A DNA stretch of 64,000 nucleotides from assembly GCF_004331155.1 (NCBI RefSeq), contig NZ_SJNZ01000013.1, positions 41,023 to 105,022 on the forward strand. Direction: 5' to 3'. Below the pieces are notes generated by a model, which did not search any database, was not told where the DNA came from, and worked only from the letters and a program-made list of their open reading frames with translations. Numbering within the stretch: position 1 is the first letter of the stretch; the number at the start of each line of letters is the position of its first letter. Shown here piece by piece: positions 9,301-17,692 of the stretch. The translations under genes were made by a program, and so were the position numbers. This DNA is from Acinetobacter terrestris (GTDB taxonomy: Bacteria > Pseudomonadota > Gammaproteobacteria > Pseudomonadales > Moraxellaceae).

Positions 9301-9331
9301 AAATAGCCTGTAATTTTACAGGCTATTTTTT
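9301..9331 (+). terminator. Intrinsic terminator of ilvA
   Basis: AAATAGCCTGTAA pairs with TTACAGGCTATTT and is followed by a T-run, 25 bases after the ilvA stop. Confidence 0.9.
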
Positions 9332-9393
9332 TAACTTTATAAAACGTGTCACTATATATTTTTAACTAAAATCAACAACTATAAAAGCGAAAT

Positions 9394-9828
9394 GTGAAAT
9401 TCAAAGCTGGGAAAAAAATTCTATATATTTCCTTTTCTAGATATTTACCTGCCTGTTTGGTTAATTTTGTCTTTATTTTTATGGGCTAAAAATTTCATTT
9501 CAAACAGCCATCAATGCTCTACACGGTCTATCCGATGCTTATAGTAACTGCATTCACAGCGTTGCCTTATTCCATGCTAATCCTATGCACCCATAACAAA
9601 ATATCTGGCAACGATGAGTTATATGGCATTTTTTGGTTTTTGTTGGCATTGCTAAGCGCAAAACTCTCACTCGCGCACATCAGTTATAGTGGTTTGTCTA
9701 TCATGATCATATGAACCACAGTCGCTATGCCGATTTATTTCTTTTATCAAGATAAAAAACCACTTCATTCAATTCGCCATTTGCACCAGATTAATCATTG
9801 GTTGTATTCGTCTTTAACGCTAAGATAA
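9394..9828 (+). pseudogene. Decayed membrane-protein gene
   Basis: One reading frame from a GTG at 9394 to a TAA at 9826-9828 gives protein-like, membrane-rich sequence interrupted by only two stops, TAA at 9487 and TGA at 9712. The middle open piece (9514-9711, 66 residues) has two hydrophobic segments (MLIVTAFTALPYSMLIL and IFWFLLALLSAKLSLAHI). After the TGA the same frame continues with MPIYFFYQDKKPLHSIRHL and ends naturally. I read this as a small multi-pass membrane protein gene inactivated by point mutations. The alternative is that the 66-residue piece is a real short protein. No family recognised. It sits between ilvA and the ktr genes. Confidence 0.4.
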
Positions 9829-9912
9829 AGACTGGAATAATTTAAAATTCATTGCAGTGTTGATCCAATATGAAATATAGAAAAACACGTGCAAGAAAGG
9901 ATGAAGCAAAAC

Positions 9913-10563
9913 ATGGCATTATTCGCAGTTATCGGTTTAGGTAGTTTTGGTTCGACCATTGCAACCCAGCTGGTGAGCTTAAATCACGATGTGATTGGGA
10001 TGGATAACAACAAAAGAAATGTTGAAAGCATTTCAGATCAAATCACCCATGCTGTGATTGCAGATGCCACCGATGAACATGTATTGAAAGAACTCAACAT
10101 TCAAAATTGTGAAGCTGTTGTAGTTGCGATTGGTGAAGACATAGAGGCCAGTATCTTATGTGTCCTGCATCTAAAAAACATGGGCATGAACAAGATTTGG
10201 GCCAAGGCTAAATCCAAAGCCCACCACATGATTCTTACCCATCTTGGGGTAGATAAAATCATTCATCCAGAAGAAGATATGGGCACCCGCGTGGCCCAGT
10301 CTTTAAGCTACCCGATGGTCAGTCGTTATATGGGTCTGGAAGACAATCACTTCATCGTTAAAATCGAAATTAAGACAAGTCTGCACGGTAAACATTTTAA
10401 TCATTTAATGGAGCACGTTACAGAAATTAAAACGCTCTTGTTTAAACGCGGTAATCAAATTCTGTTTACTATTGATCCCAATTTAATTCTGCAAGAAGGT
10501 GATATTTTAGTAGTGGAAGGTGAACTTGAGCCTTTACGAAAACTGTCTGCCCGGTTTAAATAA
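9913..10563 (+). CDS. ktrA: KtrA-type RCK regulatory subunit of potassium uptake
   Basis: A cytoplasmic gating ring subunit that binds nucleotide and controls the partner channel encoded next door. The N-terminal RCK_N Rossmann fold starts FAVIGLGSFGSTIA, with the acidic DMDNN-like position as GMDNNKR. The rest of RCK_N (ADATDEHVLKELNI, IWAKAKSKAHHMIL) runs to about 135, and an RCK_C domain follows to the end. Single-RCK length (216 aa) fits KtrA rather than the double TrkA (about 458). I use the ATG at 9913 because AAGGA lies 11 bases upstream and the family begins MxxFAVIGLG. The longer GTG start (9889) is less likely. The ktrB start is 3 bases downstream. Confidence 0.87.
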   Translation: MALFAVIGLGSFGSTIATQLVSLNHDVIGMDNNKRNVESISDQITHAVIADATDEHVLKELNIQNCEAVVVAIGEDIEASILCVLHLKNMGMNKIWAKAKSKAHHMILTHLGVDKIIHPEEDMGTRVAQSLSYPMVSRYMGLEDNHFIVKIEIKTSLHGKHFNHLMEHVTEIKTLLFKRGNQILFTIDPNLILQEGDILVVEGELEPLRKLSARFK

Positions 10564-10566
10564 AAT

Positions 10567-11907
10567 ATGAATCAAGCAAAAAACAGCAAGTCCCAAAACG
10601 TCAATTTAAGCCCTCCCAGTTTACTTGCCTTTGGGTTCTTAAGTTTTATCTTCGCCGGCACCTTATTGCTTAAACTTCCCATTTCCCATCACGGGGAATT
10701 AAGCTGGCTCAATGCACTGTTTACCGCAACCTCTGCTGTGACCATTACCGGACTTTCTGTAGTCAATGTCGGAGAGGCTTTTACCACCTTTGGTCAAGTG
10801 GTGATTATGATTTTGCTGCAGGTGGGTGGCTTGGGTTTTATGACATTTGCCATCCTTGCTGCACTTAGCCTGTCTTCCAACATCAGATTAAAACAGCAAA
10901 TGATGGCGCAGGAAACCATTGGTCAAACCAGTCTGGCCAAAGTCTCTTTCACCCTTAAAGGCGTGCTTTTATATTCGTTATTTTTTGAAGCTGTTGGTAC
11001 GGTTATTCTCACCCTTGCCTGGATGCAGGAATATGATTTCGCTCACGCATTTTTTTATGCCGCTTTTTATAGTGTTTCTGCCTTTAACAACGGCGGGTTT
11101 TCCCTTTTTCCGAACAGCTTGATGAGTTTTGCAGACCATTACTTGATTACCCTTACAATCAGCATGCTCTACATTATTGGTGGCATTGGCTTTGTGGTAC
11201 TGATGGATATTAAACGTAACCATCGCTGGAAGAAATTAAGTACCAATAGCAAATTAATACTCTCGACCATTGCAGGATTAAATCTGGCTGCCTTTATCGT
11301 GATTTGGATATTAGAAGCCAATAATCCGCTGACACTTTCCAGCATGAGTGTAGGCGATCAGGCTCTAAATGCCTGGTTCCATGCCACTGTTCCGCGATCC
11401 GCGGGTTTTAACAGCCTAGATGTGTCCAGCATGACCGATGCCTCTACCCTAGTGACCATGATCTTGATGTTTATTGGCGGAGGTTCCTTAAGTACTGCAG
11501 GTGGCATTAAAGTCGGTACCTTTATTATTGTGGTTTTAAGTGTCATTACTTTTTTACGCCGTTCCGAAGAATTGCGAATCTTTAACCACTCCGTTCCCAA
11601 GACCACCTCATTTAAAGCTTTAGCCGTCGTTTCAATTACAGCCATATTAATCTTTCTTGGATTTTTCGCCCTGCTCATTTTGGAACCAGAAAAAGACTTT
11701 CTGGATTTGCTCTTTGAAGCGGTTTCAGCCGCCTGTACTGTAGGCTTATCCCGTGGCGTGACCAGTGAACTGCAACCGGCAAGCTTGATTGCATTAATCT
11801 TACTGATGTTTGCTGGCCGTTTAGGACCGCTTACCTTAGCCTACCTGATAGCCACGCCTAAGAAGAGCCGCTTGAAACATCCTCCGGCAGATATTCAAAT
11901 TGGTTAA
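10567..11907 (+). CDS. ktrB: KtrB/TrkH-type potassium-translocating subunit
   Basis: A 446-residue inner-membrane protein with the fourfold M1-P-M2 repeat of the Trk/Ktr/HKT family. The four selectivity-filter loops are visible: SAVTITGLSVVN (near 58), FNNGGFSLFPNS (near 174), VPRSAGFNSLDV (near 277) and AACTVGLSRGV (near 389). Each carries the central glycine that lines the pore. It imports potassium, probably Na+-coupled in Ktr systems, and is gated by the product of the preceding gene, 3 bases away. Length and the single-RCK partner favour KtrAB over TrkAH. A bidirectional terminator follows. Confidence 0.92.
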   Translation: MNQAKNSKSQNVNLSPPSLLAFGFLSFIFAGTLLLKLPISHHGELSWLNALFTATSAVTITGLSVVNVGEAFTTFGQVVIMILLQVGGLGFMTFAILAALSLSSNIRLKQQMMAQETIGQTSLAKVSFTLKGVLLYSLFFEAVGTVILTLAWMQEYDFAHAFFYAAFYSVSAFNNGGFSLFPNSLMSFADHYLITLTISMLYIIGGIGFVVLMDIKRNHRWKKLSTNSKLILSTIAGLNLAAFIVIWILEANNPLTLSSMSVGDQALNAWFHATVPRSAGFNSLDVSSMTDASTLVTMILMFIGGGSLSTAGGIKVGTFIIVVLSVITFLRRSEELRIFNHSVPKTTSFKALAVVSITAILIFLGFFALLILEPEKDFLDLLFEAVSAACTVGLSRGVTSELQPASLIALILLMFAGRLGPLTLAYLIATPKKSRLKHPPADIQIG

Positions 11908-11929
11908 TTGCTGTTAATTTTCGATATAA

Positions 11930-11953
11930 AAAACCACTCAATCGAGTGGTTTT
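11930..11953. terminator. Bidirectional terminator between ktrB and pldA
   Basis: AAAACCACTC (11930-11939) pairs with GAGTGGTTTT (11944-11953), with A and T runs on both sides. It serves the two converging genes. Confidence 0.9.
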
Positions 11954-11974
11954 TTTATGATGCATGAATAAATT

Positions 11975-13129
11975 TTAATACCAATTCATCAACGACACAC
12001 CTAGACCCACATAGGTGGCACGGTGGTTATAATCAATCAGACTTTCACCATAACCGTCAAACAACTGGAAGTGTCCACGCAGCTTACCGCTAATTGGGAA
12101 TGCCCAATCAAACTGGGCTGCACCATGGGCATCATCACCGCCTTTAAGCGAATGACGCAGCATCAGTGAAAATTCATGATCATTTTTTCGGTAGAATGCA
12201 GTTAAATCACCACGACCGATGTAGTTTTTAATATCCGGGTTATTATCGTCTTTGGTATCTTCTTCAATGCGATACCACGGACGCACCATCAAGGCAAAGT
12301 TGTCGCGCTCAAAACCAAGATTCAGCATCACGCGGTTCCAGCTACGCGATAAAGGATCTGCACGGCCATTGGACTGGTGGTTAAAGGTCAAACCCAGCAA
12401 GCGTGCATTTAAACCCAATATTTCATAGTTGGTGCGGAAAATCAGGCTGGCTTCAGGTTCATAGTTGGTTTCACGAAAAGGACGCGATTCATCCGCATTG
12501 TAAACTTGCCAGCGTGATGATTGCGTATAACCAAACCAGATATCACCATTATCACCAAACAGGTTTTCGACCGCTTTGGTTTTTAATGACAACTGGAATT
12601 TCGCTTCCATCGATTTCAGATTCTGGTCATCACCCACGAGTACGGTATTATTTTCATTCGGGCTGGAAGGACGTTCATTTTTATCAGACGTCCAGAAACC
12701 TGGCATCAGATAAACCGGTTGATGCGCACGAATATTCCAGGTACCAAGTTTACTGTCAGAAGACAATTCCCAGCGCTTATCCAGCAAAGAACTATTCGGG
12801 TCTATTTTCGGGCCCTCAGCAGCAAATACGCTACTGACCCCATTGCTGATTTTTTCTTTGATTGTTTCTGGTTCAGTCGGCTTAGGCGCAATTTCATTTG
12901 CTGCCTGGCGTTCAGAAAGCAGCGGTGTTTTATCAGCCTCAGCAACTTTAAACAAAGTATCGTAACAAGCCAACCGATCTGCATTGGATTCTAATGCCAC
13001 ACACGCTTCAGGACTGGCGGGTGTAATTAAAGATTCCGGATTTACTGCATTTACATTCGTCACATACAACGAACCGAGCATGATTATGCTCAGGTGCAAA
13101 GTAGTGCGTTCAACGCTTTTGAACGCCAT
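11975..13129 (-). CDS. pldA: Outer-membrane phospholipase A
   Basis: A 384-residue outer-membrane phospholipase. A signal peptide (about 1-28, ending VNA) is followed by a long region of about 115 residues before the beta barrel. The active-site strand is FNHQSNGRADPLSRSWNR near residues 248-265, with His and Ser two apart and a downstream Asn, the OMPLA triad. The barrel ends in a tyrosine (LMNWY), as outer-membrane proteins usually do. The N-terminal extension contains EACVALESNADRLACYDTLF, a cysteine pair motif known from other periplasmic proteobacterial proteins. E. coli PldA is 289 residues and lacks this part. PldA clears misplaced phospholipid from the outer leaflet. Confidence 0.93.
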   Translation of the reverse strand: MAFKSVERTTLHLSIIMLGSLYVTNVNAVNPESLITPASPEACVALESNADRLACYDTLFKVAEADKTPLLSERQAANEIAPKPTEPETIKEKISNGVSSVFAAEGPKIDPNSSLLDKRWELSSDSKLGTWNIRAHQPVYLMPGFWTSDKNERPSSPNENNTVLVGDDQNLKSMEAKFQLSLKTKAVENLFGDNGDIWFGYTQSSRWQVYNADESRPFRETNYEPEASLIFRTNYEILGLNARLLGLTFNHQSNGRADPLSRSWNRVMLNLGFERDNFALMVRPWYRIEEDTKDDNNPDIKNYIGRGDLTAFYRKNDHEFSLMLRHSLKGGDDAHGAAQFDWAFPISGKLRGHFQLFDGYGESLIDYNHRATYVGLGVSLMNWY

Positions 13130-13438
13130 TTAACATTACCTCAGATGAGGGGCTATTGACACTTCATCTATGCTTTGCGACCACGCATGTTTTTTTAGCG
13201 CATAGCAGATACAGAGCAGAACATTGAGTCATTCTAAATGACTGCTTCGTATGAAATAGCAGCAAAAAACTATGCTCTAGCTATAAAACTACAGGCTGAA
13301 ATTTACTCATATTTCGCTATAAAACTTTAAAAATAGTCTCGCTATTCTCTTGGTTTCATGCTTTAAGACCTATACGTCTCATGCTCAATTTTAGCCTACA
13401 GCGCAAACCATTTATGAAATATCAACCGCCCTTAGCTT
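13130..13438. other. Non-coding stretch between the M16 peptidase and pldA
   Basis: About 309 bases. It holds the pldA ribosome-binding site (GAGGTAA). It also has inverted repeats that could fold as one unit on either strand: GCATAG/CTATGC (13200-13205 and 13270-13275) enclosing AGTCATT/AATGACT (13227-13233 and 13237-13243). The segment GCTATAAAACT occurs twice (near 13280 and 13316). No open frame stands out and no known RNA family is recognised. Confidence 0.4.
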
Positions 13439-16378
13439 TTAGTTTACTTGTTTGATATCAAAGCCAAGTTCAAGCAAGGCATCTCGTTTTGCAACGGGTG
13501 CAACCACAGCTTTCACTGGTTTTTGATTAACCAGATATTGTTCTGCAACTCGTTTTAAATCATCCAAAGTCACTGCGAGTAAACGTGCACGCAATTGTTT
13601 TCGAACTGCGGGCGTACGTGCATGCAATAAAGCATAGCAAGCACTAATCGCTTCACCTGCAGGAGAACCCGGTTTATCCATGCTCGCAACCAAGCCCAAA
13701 ATTGCTTCTTCAAGTTGATGCTCTAGATGATCGGTATTCAACAACCAGTCAATACTTGCTTCAAAGTCTTTAAATGTTTCTGCCAAGCGTGGATCACGGT
13801 AGCTATAGAAACGGAACGAACATGCATTGCCGTCATAACTTGCGCCACCACCGTAAGCCCCACCTTTTTCACGAATCGCACTATGCAAGAAGCCATTACG
13901 CAAATATGCAGCCAAGACCATTAAAGGTGCTGCATCCGGATGAGAGACTTCTACAGCAGCATAAGCTGAAGCGCAAAACTGAACATTGGCCTGAATTAAC
14001 CATGCTTCGTCTTTATTGCTATTTTCTGTGAAAATTGTCGTTAATTCCACTGGGGTTTTATCAACGGCCAACTTATCCCAAACCTCTTGAATTTCTTCAA
14101 TCAGACGATCTGACTGATGCTCTTCACACACCAGCAAGAATTGTTTCGGCGCTTGTAAAAGTAGACGATGAATGGCTTTTAATTCTGCAATTAACGCGTC
14201 ATACGCAGCTTCATCATTTTCAATTTTAGTCACCAGTTCAGTTAACCAGTTCAGTGCACCCAAGCCGGTATTTTGATAATCGCGCTGCGCCAAAGCACTG
14301 CAATTACGTGATGCAATTTGCATCGCATAACTATGACCTGAACCTGAAATACGTGATTGCCAACGTGTTTTACGTTGTTGCAATAATTCAATAATGCGGT
14401 CTTTTTCATCAAAACGCAGTTGTTCAAATGCCAACTTCAATATGCGGATCGCTTCAAAATTATTCACCAACGATTTGGTAGTCAAGGTCAACCATGCGCT
14501 GATTTTATTTTTGTCATCTACTTTTGAACGTAAAGATGCACCCATCCCAACGCCACCGCTGACTGCGGTTTGCAGTTGCTGAAGCTCAAGATAATCGTAC
14601 TCGCCTGCACCGACTTCGCCCAACAAAACAGACAGCAAGTTGAAATATGGCGATTGCACCACTTCATCCGGAATTTTCACCGTCACTTGTTGATAGTAAA
14701 TACCATTGGTACCGGCATGGTACAAATTCAAAGGTATATCGTGATTATTACTGATGATTTCACGCAATTGACCTTGCACAATATGCAGATCAGCAGGCAC
14801 GTCTTCCAGTCCCACTTTTGGCAACAAGTTCATGTCATCCGGCGTATCTTGACGAACTTTTAAGGCTTCAGTTTGTTTGATAATTTCATCTTTTTGCTCA
14901 TCAGTCAGTTTGGCACCAATTTCAGCCAAACGGGCTTTTTCTGCTTCAGCTTCCTTCGCAGATTTAGTTGCATCAGGTACTAAAGTCATTTGCACACGAT
15001 GTGGATTATCAAGCAAATGTTCTTGAATCAGATTCGACAGCCACATCGGGTCTTTGAGTTCTTCTTTGACTTGCTCAATCGCGGTATCCACGTCCCAAAC
15101 ATGAATCGGGTCACTGTGATGAATCACGCTGCCCAAACCATTTAAAATCAGGCTTAAACCATACGGCATGCCATCGCCATTGATTTCACGCTGATGCAAT
15201 TCAATCTGATGCAAAATGGCATCGACCATTGCAGAGTCAACCGGTTTAGAGGCAATCTCTTGCAGAATTTTGAACACACCTTGTTTAAATTCTTGCGCAT
15301 GTTCAGGATTTGAACCCTGCACGCCACAGAAGAAAGTCATTTCAAAGTTTGAATCATCTACACCCATAAGTGGACCGGTAGATTGTGCATAATCACAGGT
15401 TTCGAGGTAATGAAGTAAGGGCGAAGCAGAATCTTCAAGCAAAATTCCCTCAACCAGACGCATGCCTAAGCGCAGTTTAATATCGCTCGCTTCAGGTAAT
15501 AACCATGAAATCACGTGATAAGTTTTATCTGTTAAATCTTCAGCATCTACAGCATAGGTTTCTGTGACTTCAACCGGTGCAGTTAAACGGGTTTCAGGTG
15601 TTGAGTGCAGCGTTTGACCTTTCTCAAACTTAGACAAGGCCAAAGTTTCAAATTGTTCTTGCAAGTGATAGGCAGATTCATTACCAAATGTCATAAATAC
15701 TGCATTACTTGGATGGTAATGTGACTTATAGAAATTAACTAACTCTGGGTAAGTTAAATCTGGAATATCTTTAGGATCACCACCTGAATTGTAATGATAG
15801 GTGGTTTTCGGGAATAAATGATGCGCTAATTGATGATACAGCTGATCTGAAGGAGAGCTCATGGCCCCTTTCATTTCATTAAACACCACGCCTTTATAAA
15901 CCGGCTGACCGTCTTCAAGCTCGATACGAATACCTTCCTGGGCAAAGTCCAGCTCGTTTAAATTCGCAGCAAAAGCAGCATCTAAATACACTTCCAGCAA
16001 GTTTTGGAAGTCTTTCTTGTTTTGCGTTGCAAATGGATAGGCCGTCCAGTCCGCCGAGGTAAACGCATTCATAAAAGTATTCAGTGAACGACGAATCATC
16101 AGGAAGAATGGGTCACGAACAGGGAATTTTTCAGAACCACAGAGTGCGGTATGTTCTAAAATGTGCGCCTCACCTTTTGAATCCATCGGTTGAGTACGGA
16201 ACGCCACCAGAAAGACATTTTCGTCCAGATCGCTTGCAAGGTGATAATGCGTTGCGCCCGTCACTTTATGTTTATATTCAGACACAAAAACGTCTAAGGC
16301 CTCAACATGGTGTTGACGTATCAACTGAAACGCGGGATGAACAGTTTGGGTAATGGTTTCAGTGACATCTACAGTCAT
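13439..16378 (-). CDS. M16C zinc metallopeptidase (insulinase / presequence-protease type)
   Basis: A 979-residue protein with the four-domain layout of the PreP/Cym1 branch of family M16. The inverted zinc motif HILEHTALCGSEKFP near residue 72 (HxxEH) and a downstream glutamate region (LEDGQPVYKGVVFNEMKG) form the active site. A coiled hinge lies near 480-510, and the C-terminal inactive halves follow. Such enzymes form a closed chamber that degrades peptides of a few tens of residues. No signal peptide is seen, so it is probably cytoplasmic. The start has a good site (GAGGAG, 6 bases upstream). It is a single-gene unit. The exact substrate is unknown. Confidence 0.92.
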   Translation of the reverse strand: MTVDVTETITQTVHPAFQLIRQHHVEALDVFVSEYKHKVTGATHYHLASDLDENVFLVAFRTQPMDSKGEAHILEHTALCGSEKFPVRDPFFLMIRRSLNTFMNAFTSADWTAYPFATQNKKDFQNLLEVYLDAAFAANLNELDFAQEGIRIELEDGQPVYKGVVFNEMKGAMSSPSDQLYHQLAHHLFPKTTYHYNSGGDPKDIPDLTYPELVNFYKSHYHPSNAVFMTFGNESAYHLQEQFETLALSKFEKGQTLHSTPETRLTAPVEVTETYAVDAEDLTDKTYHVISWLLPEASDIKLRLGMRLVEGILLEDSASPLLHYLETCDYAQSTGPLMGVDDSNFEMTFFCGVQGSNPEHAQEFKQGVFKILQEIASKPVDSAMVDAILHQIELHQREINGDGMPYGLSLILNGLGSVIHHSDPIHVWDVDTAIEQVKEELKDPMWLSNLIQEHLLDNPHRVQMTLVPDATKSAKEAEAEKARLAEIGAKLTDEQKDEIIKQTEALKVRQDTPDDMNLLPKVGLEDVPADLHIVQGQLREIISNNHDIPLNLYHAGTNGIYYQQVTVKIPDEVVQSPYFNLLSVLLGEVGAGEYDYLELQQLQTAVSGGVGMGASLRSKVDDKNKISAWLTLTTKSLVNNFEAIRILKLAFEQLRFDEKDRIIELLQQRKTRWQSRISGSGHSYAMQIASRNCSALAQRDYQNTGLGALNWLTELVTKIENDEAAYDALIAELKAIHRLLLQAPKQFLLVCEEHQSDRLIEEIQEVWDKLAVDKTPVELTTIFTENSNKDEAWLIQANVQFCASAYAAVEVSHPDAAPLMVLAAYLRNGFLHSAIREKGGAYGGGASYDGNACSFRFYSYRDPRLAETFKDFEASIDWLLNTDHLEHQLEEAILGLVASMDKPGSPAGEAISACYALLHARTPAVRKQLRARLLAVTLDDLKRVAEQYLVNQKPVKAVVAPVAKRDALLELGFDIKQVN

Positions 16379-16499
16379 GTGATCTCCTCATGTATACATA
16401 TTTATCAGATGTTGTGATTATACCTGAATCTTCAACTATATGGATTCGTACAGTTACGAATTTCCTAGCATTTCAGTCCAGTTTCTATTCCTTTCTTTT

Positions 16500-16688
16500 T
16501 TAATCAAAATTGGCATAATTTTCAATGCAAAAAACAGCAACTGATTGCGATTTTTTTAAATCAGATCCAAAAATATTTTTATGGGTAAAGAGGTATAGCG
16601 CCCAAATCAATAAAATCAGACTAACGCAAAGGACAATCCCACCGATATATCCGATTGCCTAGTGGCTGACCATTATAAATATGGTCAT
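16500..16688 (-). pseudogene. Broken small membrane ORF, coupled to the upstream ORF
   Basis: The frame starts at an ATG (16688-16686) that overlaps the TAA of the upstream 48-residue ORF (TAATG, translational coupling). It reads nine codons, meets a TAG, then continues in the same frame for 52 residues to a TAA at 16502-16500. The downstream part has one strong hydrophobic helix (GGIVLCVSLILLIWALYLF) and a polar tail. A single stop in an otherwise protein-like frame suggests recent inactivation. A chance frame cannot be excluded. Confidence 0.38.
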
Positions 16689-16834
16689 TAAGTTTTAGAA
16701 GGGATTTGAATAACCAGTAAACCGATAAAGAATGCCGCGAAAATAAAGGTACTAATCAGGGATCGCAAATTTAAAGACCTCAATACTGCATCATCTCCTG
16801 TTTCACCAAAGATTATGGCAAAAATTTGAGTCAT
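16688..16834 (-). CDS. Possible 48-residue membrane protein or fragment
   Basis: An ATG at 16834 opens a 48-codon frame: a polar N-terminus with acidic patch (FGETGDDAVLRS) then one hydrophobic segment (LISTFIFAAFFIGLLVIQI, about 26-44). Its stop overlaps the start of the next small frame (TAATG). The ribosome-binding site is poor, so it may be the remnant of a longer gene. No family recognised. The surrounding 16379-17116 holds nothing else that I can support. Confidence 0.38.
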   Translation of the reverse strand: MTQIFAIIFGETGDDAVLRSLNLRSLISTFIFAAFFIGLLVIQIPSKT

Positions 16835-17116
16835 CCAAAAAAGTGAGGTTATTTGAGAAACTTTAGAAATGTGAGCGGCAATATTTTGTTATTGATTCAT
16901 CAGTCTGACTCAAGCGAGATCTTTACTGAGATATTCAACTGATACACTTAACTCAAGATTAAAATTTAAAGCTTTTTTTTGATTTTATGGAATCTAATTA
17001 AAACAATTAAACACTCGTCCGTGAAATTTAAAAGTGAAGGTAGCTCATGACGCTGCTGAGTCTATATACACCCCCACAGCATCATGACCAAATGTAATCA
17101 TTAACCAGAACAGAAA

Positions 17117-17566
17117 CTAGAGCAGATATTTGAAGTAACTATAATTCGGATGGTTTTCAACACACACATAATTTTGTTTTTGATAAAAATTTGCTGCAGA
17201 TTTTGTGTCTGTATTTAGACATAGTGCAGAAAAATTTGCGCGGGCATTTTTTTCCAGATGCTGCAAAAGCTGTTTACCGACACCATGCTTACGATATTTC
17301 GGCAATACATAAAAACGACGTACACGACCAATACGAGCATCAATTTCGTTTTCATTCCACTGCTGATTTAAGCCACCACAGGCGATCAGTTTCTCATCAT
17401 CATAAACAAAAAGAAGAAATTCCCCGGGTTGATCAAACCTGTTTTTACCACTTTCATACTCTTCAATCAATTGATCAATAAGCTGGAATCCTTCTTTCTG
17501 AGCTTGCTTGGCTAATTCTGTGATTTGTGCAGGTAATTGTTCAGCTTTTGCAATCGTGATATTCAT
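17117..17566 (-). CDS. GNAT-family N-acetyltransferase
   Basis: A 149-residue protein with the GNAT fold. Motif A is seen as RRFYVLPKYRKHGVGKQLL (about 88-106), where RKHGVG is the acetyl-CoA pyrophosphate loop. The C-terminal beta-bulge ends NFYQKQNYVCVENHPNY. The acceptor substrate cannot be told from sequence. The start has a good site (AGGAAGG, 7 bases upstream). It stands alone, divergent from the kinase gene at 17693. Confidence 0.88.
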   Translation of the reverse strand: MNITIAKAEQLPAQITELAKQAQKEGFQLIDQLIEEYESGKNRFDQPGEFLLFVYDDEKLIACGGLNQQWNENEIDARIGRVRRFYVLPKYRKHGVGKQLLQHLEKNARANFSALCLNTDTKSAANFYQKQNYVCVENHPNYSYFKYLL

Positions 17567-17692
17567 CTAACCTTCCTAATCCTTTCCTATAGTGCATTTT
17601 GTACGAGCATCAGTCATATATTGAATTTTATTCATCAATCTACAGCAATCATGAGCATTGGTGTAAACTTAGCGTTTTATTTTGAAATGTGA

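Noticed and set aside
11358..11678. Minus-strand frame of about 106 codons within ktrB
   Set aside because: Antisense to a gene with clear pore motifs. Its composition follows from the opposite strand.
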